Position numbers and translations under genes: made by a program | Shown: positions 43,606 through 52,619 of the stretch, one piece after another | Layout of the letters: each line of letters starts with the position of its first letter | Position numbering within the stretch: the first letter of the stretch is position 1 | Notes under the pieces: generated by a model | The model's input: only the letters and a program-made list of their open reading frames with translations | Databases searched by the model: none | What the model was told of the DNA's origin: nothing | NCBI GenBank assembly: GCA_031763025.1 | Contig: JASSKH010000009.1 | Location: forward strand, 2,294,001-2,358,000 | Direction of reading: 5' to 3' | DNA from: Macrocystis pyrifera | Taxonomy: Eukaryota > Sar > Phaeophyceae > Laminariales > Laminariaceae | DNA: 64,000 nucleotides

Positions 43606-44059
43606 GGGATCCAAAAACTATCTATAAGATACTTCGAAGTATAATACACAGTCAAATACCGTCCATTGTGTTTCCGCGTAACACCCACAGCGGTGTCGCA
43701 GCCAAAATCCGGCTTCGCATTCGCGTTCGTTGCACTCCACGCATCTATCTGGCGTCTCCCCTCCCTTACAGGAGGCGGCACCGTCGTATGATTCGACTGC
43801 AAGCCCCGGCAGTCGCCAAGAGTTAAATAGATTTGGACGAAACAAAATTCACCCTGACGTTGCGTGATGGAGGGGGGCACCACTCGCAACGACATCCAGA
43901 CTAGAGATAAAAATCTTGAATCACAACCGTGAGCTAGAACTAGCCATTTTACACACGAGAAACGTTCAAGCGCTTGTACCCTCTTCTTCGAGATGGAAGG
44001 CACCCCACTCCGAACCTTGCACATACACGGAATATCACTGCCTGATCTAAAAGGGCTTC

Positions 44060-44365
44060 AAAGGGCAGATCAATATATTTGCCGCCGAATCCGTTCTTGC
44101 ATGTTACCATACATCGAACAGATCAGACAGATCATCTGCAGATTATTCCCACGGCATGATCTAGACCTTTCAGGACAGACAGATCATTCCTGATCTGTAG
44201 GATGTTGGTTATGTTGCCGGCTGGGACCCATATGATATGATGCATAATCTAGGACATGTTTCCTGGGTTGAATCTGTACTGTATAGATCCTACGCAACAT
44301 GTAGCAACGGCAGGCTAGGATCTGCATGATCTATCTGTAGATGATCTAGATCGTGATCTGTCCGA
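44060..44365. repeat. GATCATCTGCAGAT repeat, copy 2
   Basis: GATCATCTGCAGATTATTCCC at the left and CTATCTGTAGATGATCTAGA at the right form inverted ends. TTGCCGGCTGGGACCC, TCCTGGGTTGAATCTGTACT and GCAACGGCAGG lie between. It overlaps the 3' end of gene B. Confidence 0.7.
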
Positions 44366-44470
44366 CGCACGCATATTCCCAAGCGGTTGAGGTGCGTGAC
44401 GAACTTGAGGGCGTACAAGTACCCCAGGCGAGCGGCGATGATGAACAGGATCAGTCCCATCACGTCGTAC
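44290..44470 (-). CDS. Gene B terminal exon: last helix and stop codon
   Basis: Acceptor GATTCAAG. It completes a Glu codon, then encodes YDVMGLILFIIAARLGYLYA and LKFVTHLNR. The frame then runs 30 more codons to a stop at 44290-44292. The tail overlaps a dispersed repeat, so the C-terminus beyond HLNR may be repeat-derived or spliced differently. Confidence 0.88.
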
Positions 44471-47400
44471 CTTGAATCATCGCGGTAGTACAAGAGAGGG
44501 TGGGGCGGAGAGGGCGGGGGACAGGGGGATAGGGAAACATGCTCTTGTTTTACTCGACGAATACATGACGTGTGTTGGGCATTATGCACGTGCGAAGTCC
44601 AAACAAGCGACACCGTTCTAAAGACCAAGGGTCGTTCTTATCGGAGAGCTTTTTCCCCTTAATTTCCATGTATTTTTCGCGCTATTTTTTTATCTTTCAG
44701 ACTTTCCTGATTTTTTTTTCCGAATATGTGAAATTTAACAAACATGATTTTTTTGCTTCTGGAGAATTTCACGAATAGTGACAGAATGCCTCCGTATATT
44801 GATACATATCTCCAATTATTTCCAAACTTTGGAAATTGTGGAAAAAAAGCTCTCCGACAGGAATGAACCTAAGAGTATATGCCACTAATTCGAAATATAG
44901 ATGGACCTGCCAGCATCACGACTGTACTATCAATATCGGCGAGTCTAAAACGTTTGCTGATACGCAAAACGTCCATGTGTATTGGAAGGTAATGGCGAAG
45001 GTTCGAGAACGTGTATGTACATACCCCCCGAAAACACCTACCTCTACCTCAGTATATGGAGCACAAACTCGACAGGAGCTGACGAACCGAACTGGCCCGA
45101 GTTTATACGAGTAGACCTATTTATAGAAGGAAATAACACCAGCGGTGAGATCGAACAAGCCGTGTGTCATACTTTGATCGAGCGTACTGCGGGTTTTATA
45201 TTTCTTCTTGCAGGATATGTTTGTTTATCCCTTATTCGAGAAGAACAAAACCTGAAGCTGCAGAACTCAAGAAGTGTGTGATTATTTATATATAAAAGTA
45301 TGAAATATTAAATTTGCAAAATACGCAGGGGCTGCACGTAGTTTTACCACGAGACCTGCCGTGTTATAATGTTCCCCCACCCCCCGGGTTGGCACATGCC
45401 GAAAGAATGGTGAACCAGACAGAAGAAAAAAGCCGTGGGTGCTTCAGGCCTTCGCCATGTGGCGTCTGGGCCATTCTACGATATATCATATATCCTAGCG
45501 AGTTTCCTACTAATATGTATTGGTAGGCGTGCATGAGACATAAATACCTGCTGAGATGTGTCACCGTTAAAGTCAATCTATTTTTTTTGCGTGCCCCATA
45601 CATAGCCAGGAAGAGACGCTGGTGTACTGTATTAGAAAATCATTTTTTAAACCTTTCTTATTAGCAGTTTGTCGACCCCGAAGTAAGGTTCTGGCCCCTC
45701 CAAGATTAAGCGTCTGCCCTCCAGGGTCAATTGACACGCAATCCTCTACTCCAGAGAAAGAACTGCAACCGAAAGGTGCATCTCATCAGCGGATGGAGTA
45801 TTTGTACTCGCCCCCGAAGAAGCCATCGGCGAATTCTTCGGCAGTCAGCGAGTCGCCCGTCGCCGTCGTGACTACCGTGTCATCGCCCTTGTACTGTGTT
45901 GTGGACTGCACGCAGCAAACGTTTCCCCCCCCACGAGGAGCGGAGATTTTCAGGAAAGTTATAGTCTAGTACGTGCACAACGTTAATTTTTCTCTCGATG
46001 AAAATGCTGCAGTAGATTTCTGCATCTCTTTGGCGCTGTTTTTTTTTTCGCGCCCCCGTAAACCTTAATTGTGCCGTCATTACAGCATCATGTATGTATA
46101 TCAACTTTCGGAATTTTCTATAATTTTTCGTTTTTTCACAGTGGTTTTGCAAATGCCTTCCCTGCCGCGCTGACGACGAAGTCCCAATGCAGCCCTTCAA
46201 GGCAGTAATAGGATGGTGTCTTAACGCGTCGAAACGGCTTCAAAAATCGGTAATGTAGTCGTCCGTATATATGTCAATTCAAAAGCCGCTATCGGATGGG
46301 TATCGCTTTAAAGGGCCAGCCCCTTCCCACTCCATCCCACGGCCAAGCGCTACCGCCAGTCGCGATATCACAGCATGCAGATACGGCATCGCCCAACCTA
46401 TGCAACAGATGACCCGCCCTGTCTCACCATTCCCTTTCAAGCGCAAAGCGGGCCCGTTGTCAAAGAGACGAGACATCGCCGTTGCGGCGATTGGAGAGCA
46501 TCGTAGCGACGGGAGCACCACCAGGGAGGCACGCCACCGTGCGGCGACGGTGCACAGCAGCCATAGGCAGGGAACCCAAGGCATGCGGGGAGCGAGGAAA
46601 AGACGGAAAATGAAGGGGTAGACAAGGGGCCGAGGACGTTCAAAGCATACGGCTGGGAGACAATCGCTGATGCTGTCAAAACTGCTAGAGGTCCGGGGTG
46701 GTCGGAGGGCAGTGCGGCAAATCATCGAATCTCAAAGTACCTCACATACTTTATGTGCGTACTAGTGGTGGGCTTAAAAATTATTTTTATCCTTCCATCG
46801 GAGGAAATAAAGAAAACAACAAGCTCAAACCGCAACAACTCGTGTCTGTCAATCAGCCTGGGAACAGATTGGGTAAAACCGAGTGAGAGTAGATGCTGGA
46901 TCAACTTCCCTGCTCTTTCCAGACTCGAGACTTTCCCTCACCTCAACGATGTAGTGAAGAGGGTTGAGATAGTACGCCCACAGCCCAAACCCTGCGGCAC
47001 GCGCAAAATTGCAGATTAAGTCAGTAGGAGGGGGAGGGGGGTGTACTCAGTATCATGCATGGCCGAAGTCGTATGATCGTAGACCTCCGCATCCCTACAT
47101 TGTGTCAGTAGGAGGCGGGGGGAGGGGGGGGGGGGGGGGGGGTAGCATCGATTGTCTGGCCGTCCCATGAACAGTACTCGATGATGCAACTGCTGTACGG
47201 AAATTAGGATCGTTTTCGAATTAACATTTAATCCCAACGCTCCTTACATTTCGGGGCAGAGCTGTACGTACACTGCTGGTTCCGACACCAAGATGGCAAC
47301 GCAAGCGTGGGCGGGGGGGGGGGGGGGGCACGTGTCGTACGCACATGTGCCCCCGGAGTTTTTACCCCCCCCCGCCCCTCAACCCCTGCAAGTTATTTCC

Positions 47401-50400
47401 AACCTCCCGTCATACGTGTAGCAGACACTTTATCGGCAACTTCGGCTCGGGACACGAAAAGGGCGCATCATGACAGTCGCGCGTGCGGTATATACGCGAG
47501 AAAAGAAATCCGCGAAAACAAAATGTTTTTCGGAGATTTTTTTCCCGCTCCCGCGATTTCTCAGCCCGGGTTCCCACACGCTCTGTGTGTCTCCCCCTCT
47601 TGACGAGATTCCTAAAAGCACACCGCCGTGCTTGATACGCTTCACGACAGTTTTGGTTTTTTTACACTACGCTTCAACAATGCTTGGGCAAGAGTCCCCC
47701 CAGAGGCAACATATCGTGTCAATCAGATTTAACTCCGAGCGCAGGTGTATCTACTCATATTAAACCATAGCAATCAAAACCCACGATGGACTCAAAAGTC
47801 GTACCAGGTACGACTTGTCCTCCTACGTTTACACACCACATCTGGTTCTGATTACTGTGTTTCCCCCGTATTAGAAAGGAGCAGGACTGATCAAAGTTCA
47901 GTCAGGATGTGCCAGAATGTGTTTTTCTGAGGCGCACCTGGAACTTTAGCGGGGCTGATGAGGAAACACGCGAGCAGGCTGAACATGCTCGAAAGAGCGC
48001 CGGCCAGGGTCTGTGCCACCTTTGTGTCCGGAAGAACCTACGTACGTATCGAAGACAAAAGAACGTTGAAAGCGACAAGTTGTAGGGTCGGGGGGGGGGG
48101 GGGGGGGGGGGGTATTCATTTGTTGCTTGCCTTAGTCATTTGACCATTGACCACGTATCCCTTTCGAGACGGAGCAGGGCCGGGGGGGGGGGGGGGGTAC
48201 TCATTGTCGTGCATGGCCGTAGTCATATGACCACAGACCCAGCACACGCCGCGAATCAACGATAACAGCAACCACAACGGCAAGCTATGCCAATGAACAC
48301 ACAGTATATGATGATCTTCTCACAGTAGTTAAGTTCCCTGTAATCCTGTCTTTGGTCACCAAACAGACTGTAACAAAAAAAGCATCTCGATGGGAAAAAG
48401 CAAGCAAGTACGAAAGAGTGCGCACGACAGTACCAGTACGTGAGGGAGACGGTACTAACGAGCTGCACAAGATGCTCCTCGTGAGTACCCCCTCCCAATA
48501 CAGTAATGCTTGTCCCTCGCGGATCTCCACGGGATAGGCGGCAGTACCAGTGCTCAACGGAAACGATACTGTGGGCTGTGATATACTATCCTGTAATACA
48601 CGCAGAACACCATAATTCCACGATAACACCTATGGTACATACACCCCAGAGAAAAAAAAACGAAGTATACACCGGGTACTGTATACAAGGCATATAAGTC
48701 CAGCGCGTAATGCTCACCATGACGAACAGCATGCCGGTGAAGACCATGAAGGTCTCCCACAGGAGGAAGGAAAGCATTCGTCCACCAAACCAAATACTGC
48801 GGGCGCAAAGCGAACGCACATAGGTTGTGCGCCAGCGGAGATGGGGCGAGGGGAATGGACCGATCGGCGCGCACGAGCCAGAGACAGACAGACAGACAAA
48901 ACTACAAGGTTAGAATCGCGCAAGCTTATGATACCAACAAACCAACGTGTGAGTGACAAACACTGCGAGCCGTCGACGTTCAAAAAGGAACGCAAAGTCG
49001 GATGCGTGCAAAATACCAATAGCCATGGTGTTTTTTGGGCAATTTTGAACCCAAAACTGGGGGCCGCAATAAGGGCATCCCCGGAATGGGGAAAAGCCTG
49101 CTGGAAATACAGAAGAAGCATCTCATTGGCACTTGCTTCGTGGGTGACCTACAGCAGCGCGAGAAAGTAGGCAACGGTTAGGGAAATCAGAGCCTACCTA
49201 CCAACCATGTTTTTTTGTAGTTTTGATGTTACCAGAGCAACTATAAAATAAATCCACACCTCAAACAGATCATCGATTCCCACTCAATGATCTAGCTCTT
49301 TCAAGGCCGATGTATTGCCAACTTTGCATGATGTAGCCCCATGTTGCCGGGTGGGACCCGTATGCTGCGTATGATCTAGCGCATGTTTCGTGTGTTGGAT
49401 ATGTATTATGAAGACCCTGCACAACCGCTCACAACGGCCGGTGGAGAGCTTGCAGATGATCTAGACCATGGTCTGTCCTAGTTGCGAAACTTTCGCTTCC
49501 AGGTGAAGCGTGTACCGGTGTGTGCTCTGCCCGATTTTCTAAAGTCATCGGTGGGCAAGCGCATACCGCAGTCACCGCATACCACGGCCACCGCGCGAGG
49601 CCTCTTGGGGGGGAGGCGCAAGGTCTACGCAGCTGACGAACATACAGCACAACAGCGCATGTAACGTCACACGGCGAGTGAGAGCAGCTTTCGCTCGGTC
49701 TCACCAGTAGAACAAGAACTGCTCGGCAGAGCCTGCGAGCCCCGTGACCCAATAGATTATGGAGCAGAAGGCGAGCGCGATGAACAGGATGTAGGGCAGC
49801 TCGGCGAACGCGTAGCCAATGGTGTACGCCCTCACGCTGTACATGTTGGCCACCTGCGTGCGTCCGTGTCGTGCGGAATATAGGGGAGGGGGATGCAATG
49901 AGGCTCCAGCACTTGCAGTAAAGTATTCGGTCGGGCAAGTGGTTGCGGGTCCATTAATCATCTAGGAGATCTCGATGATACTAACGCAACCCCTATCCTT
50001 TTCCATCCTTGAGAGTATAGACATGCATCGATTGCCCTTTCCCCCCAGCGCCTGCGTGCGCCTAATCGCGGGTATTGGATGATCGAGAAGGTCAGCTTTT
50101 CCCATCGGTACAGTATGCGTTGGGGTGCAGTATGTGTTGGGGTACAGTAGGTGTTGCGGTACAGTAGGTGTTGAAGTACGTGTTGCGGTACAATAGATGT
50201 TGAGGTACAGTAGTTGTTGCAGTAAAGCAGTAGGGGTTGAGGTACAGTAGGTGCTGCAGTACAGTAGGTGTTGAAGTAAAGAGGCTCTGCAGTACAGTAC
50301 TCAGTACCAGGTAGGTGTTTGCTAGTGGACTCGCCTGCAGAAGACGATGTGCTCCTTGGCTCCCGAGGGGATTGCCGTTTGCAGGCAGATCACGCCGACG

Positions 50401-51898
50401 AACATGGTTGACATGTAAATCACGCCCAGTCGCGAGGCAACGTCCGCTTCAGTTTCAACGCCAGCGGAAGAAGAACATAGAGAACGCATACATACCGTGA
50501 ACGGCGAGGGGTGAGATTGGCATTAGGGTTTTGAAGACCAACGCCCTAATGGGTAGCGTGGACCGTAGCTAGACCAAGTCCGGCGGGGAGGCCTCATAGC
50601 CTAGGCTTTTGTTAGTGGGTGAGCTCGCGCGAGTCCCACACTACCCTGAGAAGAATCTCCCGGGTGACTATCTCCATCGCACCTGCCCCTCTCGGGGGTC
50701 GGGTCGGGTCAATGTGCCCAAGCGCCAGTGGTAACAGCAGCCCTGCTCTAATGTTGCAACGGGAGCTATGGGTTAAATTGACACACGACACGAAATCTGA
50801 ACGTGGAAGTGTGGCGAGCTTAAGCGTTATTTTTACCAATCCGCCGGAGGATAAACACGAAACAAACAAAAAGTTGGGAGGAGAGGGAGGCTTGGCGTGG
50901 CGTAGGGGAGGGGGGGGATGTACTCATTATCATGTATGGTCGTAGTCGTGTGACCGTAGACCCTCGCATCCCTACAATGCCGGGACGGAGCACGTCGGGT
51001 TCCACCGACCAGGCAGACATTGCTTGCACCACTTTCGAAGCGCCGTGAGGTGTTGGGCGAGTCGCATGAACGGTGAGATGCATCCTACTGAGAACCACTT
51101 TTGAGGCGGGTGTTTTTGCATAAGGATGACAGCGTGGCGTCGGGCCGGGGGGTGGGGGGCGAGGGAGAGAGGCACGCGCATTATGTTAAACGTTTGACGG
51201 CATTACTGTGCTGCCCGAGACGGTCGATTGTGTAGCGTCCCCGACAACAGCTGCGGACGGTCGCAGTGGGGGGGGAAACAATATTGTTTTACAGGGAAGA
51301 ATGTCGGAAAGCAGCACTACAAACGTTGTGAAACCCTTTCGGGCCATCAAGAATAACCGCCTGGCAACTTTGCCAGAAGCGCTTCACCCTTGCGTGGCCG
51401 TTGATGGTAAGTACACCTCAAGGGCGAGCTGTAAACAAGGTTATAACTCAAGGGGGCCGCCTCAAATGTAAAAACCCTTTGAGGTCCGGTATTAATTGAA
51501 AGGCCAGCTGGTAGCTCTGCGAATTTTACCCTTGCGTCACCGTTAATGGTAAGTACACGCCACCAACGGGAGCTGTAAACATCGTTAACATTGACTTTAA
51601 AGTAGGAAGGAGACCCTAGGGAGAGCTTGTAAACATCGCTGCCGTTGACTTGAAATTGAAAGGACACCGAAGGAAGAGCTGTAAACATCGTAACCATTGC
51701 TTTTTAACAGGAAGGACACCCAACGGAGAGTTCTGAGCATTGTTGAACGTAAATACTAACTTCTTCGTGCTGTTGAGTCTCACCGGCACCGATGAAGCTG
51801 CTGCTGAAGACGGCGGCCACAAGGACGGAGAGCTGCATTCGCATGAAATTGTAGGTCGGCTTGCGCCAGTACTGTTCAGGTCGAGCCACAGACAACAT
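44290..51898 (-). CDS. Gene B: PDR/ABCG-type ABC transporter, C-terminal TMD2
   Basis: Eight exons in coding order: 51898-51784, 50446-50331, 49853-49705, 48757-48718, 48019-47938, 46991-46942, 45905-45808, 44470-44290. All join in one frame. The product begins MLSVARPEQYWRKPTYNFMR, shows AKEHIVFCRR, then the VANMYSVRAYTIGYAFAELP helix, a short FMVFTGMLFVM helix, LWAYYLNPLHYIVE, and a last helix GLILFIIAARLGYLYALKF before the stop. This is the complete second membrane domain of a full-size PDR protein. NBD exons upstream of 51898 were not found in the window; they may lie beyond 64 kb, or the gene may be broken. Gene B ends about 25 kb upstream of gene A on the same strand: a tandem pair. Confidence 0.88.
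45808..45905 (-). CDS. Gene B exon: extracellular loop
   Basis: Acceptor GCGTGCAG, donor GTACAA. It encodes STTQYKGDDTVVTTATGDSL and then TAEEFADGFFGG, a polar Thr-rich loop of the kind found before the last PDR helix. It joins in frame to EYDVMGLILF. Confidence 0.82.
46942..46991 (-). CDS. Gene B micro-exon: FGLWAYYLNPLHYIVE
   Basis: Acceptor GTGCCGCAG, donor GTGAGG. It completes a Gly codon and encodes FGLWAYYLNPLHYIVE. The W-x-Y-Y-x-N-P-x-x-Y motif is conserved in PDR TMD2. Confidence 0.92.
47030..47101 (-). repeat. CATGCATGGCCGTAGTC retroposon, truncated copy
   Basis: GGGGGGTGTACTCAGTATCAT then GCATGGCCGAAGTCGTATGA and TCCGCATCCCTAC. It lies in a gene B intron beside poly(G) runs. Confidence 0.7.
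47124..47142. repeat. Poly(G) run
   Basis: About 19 G in a gene B intron; a second run is at 47312-47328. Confidence 0.9.
47762..47876. repeat. MITE family 3 copy carrying a TACCAGGTA palindrome
   Basis: Shares AAACCCACGATGG and TCTGGTTCTGATTA with the other copies. Its middle holds the perfect palindrome AGTCGTACCAGGTACGACT at about 47798-47816. Confidence 0.5.
47938..48019 (-). CDS. Gene B exon: TM helix ending ISPAKVP
   Basis: Acceptor CACAAAG, donor GTGCGC. It encodes VAQTLAGALSSMFSLLACFL and ISPAKVP plus one base. It matches the family's pattern of a helix followed by I-P-x-x-x-I-P. Confidence 0.88.
48090..48243 (-). repeat. Two retroposon 3' ends back to back, each with a poly(G)/poly(C) border
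   Basis: A 23-base G run (48090-48112) is followed by TATTCATTTGTTGCTTGCCT, matching the LINE tail near 23036. A second G run (48183-48197) is followed by GTACTCATTGTCGTGCATGG, the other family. Read on the minus strand, both end in poly(C). Confidence 0.75.
48718..48757 (-). CDS. Gene B micro-exon: FMVFTGMLFVM helix, unusual acceptor
   Basis: Encodes ETFMVFTGMLFVM with donor GTGAGC. The phase of the previous exon (ending TG) needs the join TG|G GAG ACC, which puts the acceptor after CCTCCTGTG, not after AG. Using the nearby AG (GTGGGAG|ACC) would create a TGA stop. Either a non-AG acceptor is used, a base has changed, or the sequence has an error here. Confidence 0.7.
49040..49150 (+). repeat. 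Short repeat shared by introns of genes A and B, copy 2
   Basis: Partner of 7895-8005. Placement in both paralogues may be coincidence or reflect a dispersed family. Confidence 0.65.
49265..49480. repeat. GATCATCTGCAGAT repeat, copy 3
   Basis: Contains ATGTTGCCGGGTGGGACCCG, GTGTTGGATATGTATTATG, CTCACAACGGCCGG and GCAGATGATCTAGACCATGG in the family order. It lies in a gene B intron. Confidence 0.7.
49705..49853 (-). CDS. Gene B exon: ANMYS to FLFYW
   Basis: Acceptor GCACGCAG, donor GTGAGA. It encodes VANMYSVRAYTIGYAFAELP, then YILFIALAFCSIIYWVTGLA and ends QFLFY plus two bases (TG). A very good match to PDR TMD2. Confidence 0.95.
50105..50305 (+). repeat. Minisatellite GGTACAGTAGGTGTTG
   Basis: About ten copies of a 16-19-bp unit (GTTG(A/C)GGTACAGTAGGT) directly downstream of the 50446-50331 exon of gene B. 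Confidence 0.85.
50331..50446 (-). CDS. Gene B exon: TM2 of TMD2
   Basis: Two bases complete a split Ala; then DVASRLGVIYMSTMFVGVIC and AIPSGAKEHIVFCRR. The donor is a weak GTCCAC, but phase and the family pattern (E-R-x-V-F-Y-R-E-R followed by A-N-M-Y-S) fit the next exon exactly. Confidence 0.85.
50538..50850 (+). repeat. Dispersed 0.32-kb GC-rich repeat with hairpins, copy 2
   Basis: Second copy of the 11490-11810 repeat, lying in an intron of gene B just upstream of the 50446-50331 exon. Both copies share the 5' ACGCCC(C/T)AA(C/T)GGGTAG start and the CGCCGGA(A/G) end. Confidence 0.7.
50907..51120 (-). repeat. CATGCATGGCCGTAGTC retroposon, 0.2-kb copy
   Basis: Third long copy, in a gene B intron, again with a G-rich left border and ACTCATTATCATGTATGGTC. 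The same plus-strand orientation as every other copy in the window. Confidence 0.8.
51340..51740. repeat. Degenerate tandem array AGCTGTAAACATCGTTAAC
   Basis: GAGCTGTAAACA(T/A) recurs at about 51427, 51569, 51625 and 51677, with CCGTT(A/G)ATGGTAAGTACAC at 51399 and 51540. It is a degenerate array in the intron after the first gene B exon. Confidence 0.55.
51784..51898 (-). CDS. Gene B exon: YWRKPTYNFMR, first helix of TMD2
   Basis: Acceptor CCCTCCAG, donor GTGAGA. It encodes MLSVARPEQYWRKPTYNFMR then a hydrophobic run ending FIGA plus one base. Y-W-R-x-P-x-Y-N-x-x-R is the hallmark of the second PDR membrane domain. Confidence 0.92.
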
Positions 51899-52125
51899 CT
51901 GGAGGGACGCGGATGGTATGTAAAAACCAGAGCGACAGACTAGGAGACATGTACAGACACACCCCAATAACCGACAGCGGAGAGGCAGGAGGGAGACAAC
52001 GACAGGGGGTGGGGCCGAGGGACCATAGCGACTTTTCCGATTTTCCATCCGACTTACAGTACCGATTTCTCCGCTCTTCCATCCGATTACAGCAGTAGGG
52101 GGATATGTCAGGCCTGCTTGACCTC

Positions 52126-52180
52126 TCTTAACCCCTTTAGCACTGCAGTCCCGTTTTGGGGACTACCACTCAAATAAACC
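52126..52180. repeat. Hairpin MITE family 1, single arm
   Basis: Contains TTAACCCCTTTAGCACTGCA followed by GTCCCGTTTTGGGGACTACC; the second arm is missing. It is followed by two tandem 116-bp-spaced blocks with GGTATTCCTTC and TGACCTCTCT. Confidence 0.6.
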
Positions 52181-52421
52181 CAACATATCTTCAAACCGCC
52201 ATGGGTATTCCTTCGTGTGTATTTTTTTAGACGCTCGCGCCAAGTCATCTGACCTCTCTCAAGAGTCAGCACTTCTCTTGAAAAACCGGCATGGATATTC
52301 CTTCTTAACACAGTTTTTGATATGTTCGTGCCAAACCATGTGACCTCTCTAAAAAAGCAGTACTTCTCTTCAAATCAGCATGGGTATTCCTTCGCATATT
52401 CTGTATGGTCGCCCCGGTAGT

Positions 52422-52533
52422 CTATTACAAGGGACCATAGTAAAAAGGACCTAATATTTTTAGCAAAAGTAGGGAAATATATAGGTTTTTGTGCGTACCG
52501 TAGGTCCTATTTACTATGGTCCCCCGTAAATAG
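52422..52533. repeat. MITE family 2 copy, next to a tRNA-like SINE
   Basis: Termini CTATTACAAGGGACCATAGT and ACTATGGTCCCCCGTAAATAG-like, with the same core. It lies immediately 5' of a tRNA-like B-box segment and may have split a SINE. Confidence 0.8.
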
Positions 52534-52537
52534 TGGT

Positions 52538-52612
52538 TACCTGCAAATGCTGCTAGCATAGGTACCCGAGTTCGAATCCCACCGTGGCGAGATTTCGACT
52601 TCACTTTGCCAA
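52538..52612 (+). repeat. tRNA-like SINE fragment
   Basis: GAGTTCGAATCCCAC at about 52568-52582 is a B box; the upstream A box is missing, replaced by the adjacent MITE ending at 52533. Confidence 0.55.
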
Positions 52613-52619
52613 ACAAAAA

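Noticed and set aside
24186..51120. Resemblance of CGACTACGGCCAT (minus strand of the CATGCATGGCCGTAGTC repeat) to the start of 5S rRNA
   Set aside because: Only about 13 bases match from memory and the rest of a 5S molecule does not follow; no 5S gene or SINE3 call is supported.
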